NCBI GenBank assembly: GCA_029168955.1
Contig: JAPDOI010001379.1
Location: forward strand, 1 to 64,000
Source of the DNA: Aplectana chamaeleonis
Lineage: Eukaryota > Nematoda > Chromadorea > Rhabditida > Cosmocercidae
Length of the DNA: 64,000 nt
Reading direction: 5' to 3'
Positions 63,468 through 64,000 of this stretch are shown one piece after another. Below the pieces are notes generated by a model that searched no databases, had not been told where the DNA came from, and worked only from the letters and a program-made list of their open reading frames with translations. Each line of letters begins with the position of its first letter. Position 1 is the first letter of the stretch. The position numbers were made by a program, and so were the translations under genes.

Positions 63468-63802
63468 TCAGGTTGATGCAAAAGTTTCCGGACTTTTCAC
63501 AACTTTGAATAAAAAACATTTATTACAAAAACAAACAAGGCTCACCCAACAAAATAATTTCCATCACATTAGAGAATCTTTCGTCACCGATTGGACAGAT
63601 CATGAATTTTGGACGCGTAGAACTCTGGCTGTTTCAAGTCTAAGTATTCTTTTAAGGCCATTTTGACTTCGTCATCGTTAGTGGACTGTTTTCCATCTAA
63701 GAAGTGCTGCATCGAGCGGAACAGATGGTAGTCGGAAGGGGCAAGATCTCAGCTATATGGAGGGTGAGGAAGAACTTCCCAGCCCGGGTCCAGCAGTTTC
63801 TG
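63468..63802 (-). pseudogene. mariner element, 3' part (C-terminal transposase and TIR)
   Basis: TA then the terminal repeat TCAGGTTGATGCAAAAGTTT at 63468. The minus strand reads GWEVLPHPPYS, a stop, DLAPSDYHLFRSMQHFLDGK and TNDDEVKMALKEYL down to a stop near 63590. PPYSxDLAPSDYHLF contains the third acidic residue of the mariner D,D34D triad. The stop in PPYS(*)DL and the absence of the 5' half show it is dead. Confidence 0.88.
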
Positions 63803-64000
63803 CTCGCCTTCTTCACGATAATGTTCGGCCACAAGTATCTCGGACAACCCGAGAGAAACTGCTGAACCTGGGCTGGGAAGTTCTTCCTCACCCTCCATAT
63901 AGCCTAGATCTTGCCCCTCCCGACTTCCTTCTGCTCCGCTCGCTACCTACTTCCTGTATGGAAGTCTACTAACGATGACGAAGTCAAAATGGCCTTAAAA
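63803..64000 (+). pseudogene. Second mariner transposase fragment, opposite orientation
   Basis: Reads LLHDNVRPQVSRTTREKLLN, GWEVLPHPPYSLDLAPPDFL, then TNDDEVKMALK at the window end. HDNxRP holds the second catalytic aspartate. From 63855 it is the inverse of 63656-63802, so the two copies face each other and can fold back. It continues beyond the window. Confidence 0.85.

Overview
The window looks like a repeat-rich stretch of a nematode-type genome. The best anchor is a two-exon cytochrome c oxidase subunit VIc gene on the minus strand (63343..61112). It has a GT-AG intron, an acceptor-like site directly 5' of the ATG that would suit spliced-leader trans-splicing, and an AATAAA signal. Many inferred introns elsewhere are very short (29-76 nt) with TTTCAG-type acceptors, which also fits nematodes. 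No bacterial operon, CRISPR array or rRNA gene is seen.

Two related genes appear to lie head to head. The plus-strand copy (about 28.07-58.12 kb) can be read by eye as a phase-consistent series of at least 13 exons. They encode a K/E/R-rich coiled-coil N-terminus, an HMG box like that of the SWI/SNF subunit SMARCE1/BAF57, an unrecognised C-terminal region and a terminal exon with AATAAA. The minus-strand copy (about 20.74 kb down to below 6.84 kb) carries matching HMG exons at 15.03-14.81 kb and related C-terminal exons at 9.5, 8.7, 7.9 and 6.9 kb, but shows decay. Between the two lie a dead ELO fatty-acid-elongase pseudogene and several transposon remnants.

The introns of this pair hold two full-length non-LTR retrotransposons (LINE-1 copy 15853-19310, LINE-2 copy 31062-34522; these names are local to this report). 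Each is about 3.46 kb with perfect target-site duplications. Both begin exactly at the predicted cleavage site of an HDV-like self-cleaving ribozyme whose stems covary between the two families. Both then encode a 2A-like GxERNPGP motif, a PHD-type zinc finger, an AP-type endonuclease, a YADD reverse transcriptase and a C-terminal Cys/His motif, and end in a GAA-rich tail. A 112-bp mini-element (22560-22671) consists of the ribozyme joined to the LINE tail, with its own target-site duplication. A 140-bp 5'-only copy of LINE-2 lies at 50365-50504. Older LINE fragments lie at 1-3094, 12830-13352, 26125-26462, 36876-37085 and 51058-51537.

The giant intron at 35.8-51.9 kb of the plus gene carries a 41-bp satellite in two blocks (37.09-38.87 and 42.99-47.69 kb). 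They flank a 42-bp satellite (39.22-42.25 kb) of about 72 units, nearly all containing the palindrome TGATGACGTCATCA, i.e. a consensus CRE/ATF site. Long ORFs over these satellites are artefacts of repeat length. Other content includes a Penelope-like RT remnant (3.2-4.5 kb), an hAT-like element (10.14-12.11 kb), several fold-back elements and MITE pairs, and an inverted pair of mariner transposase ends at the right edge.
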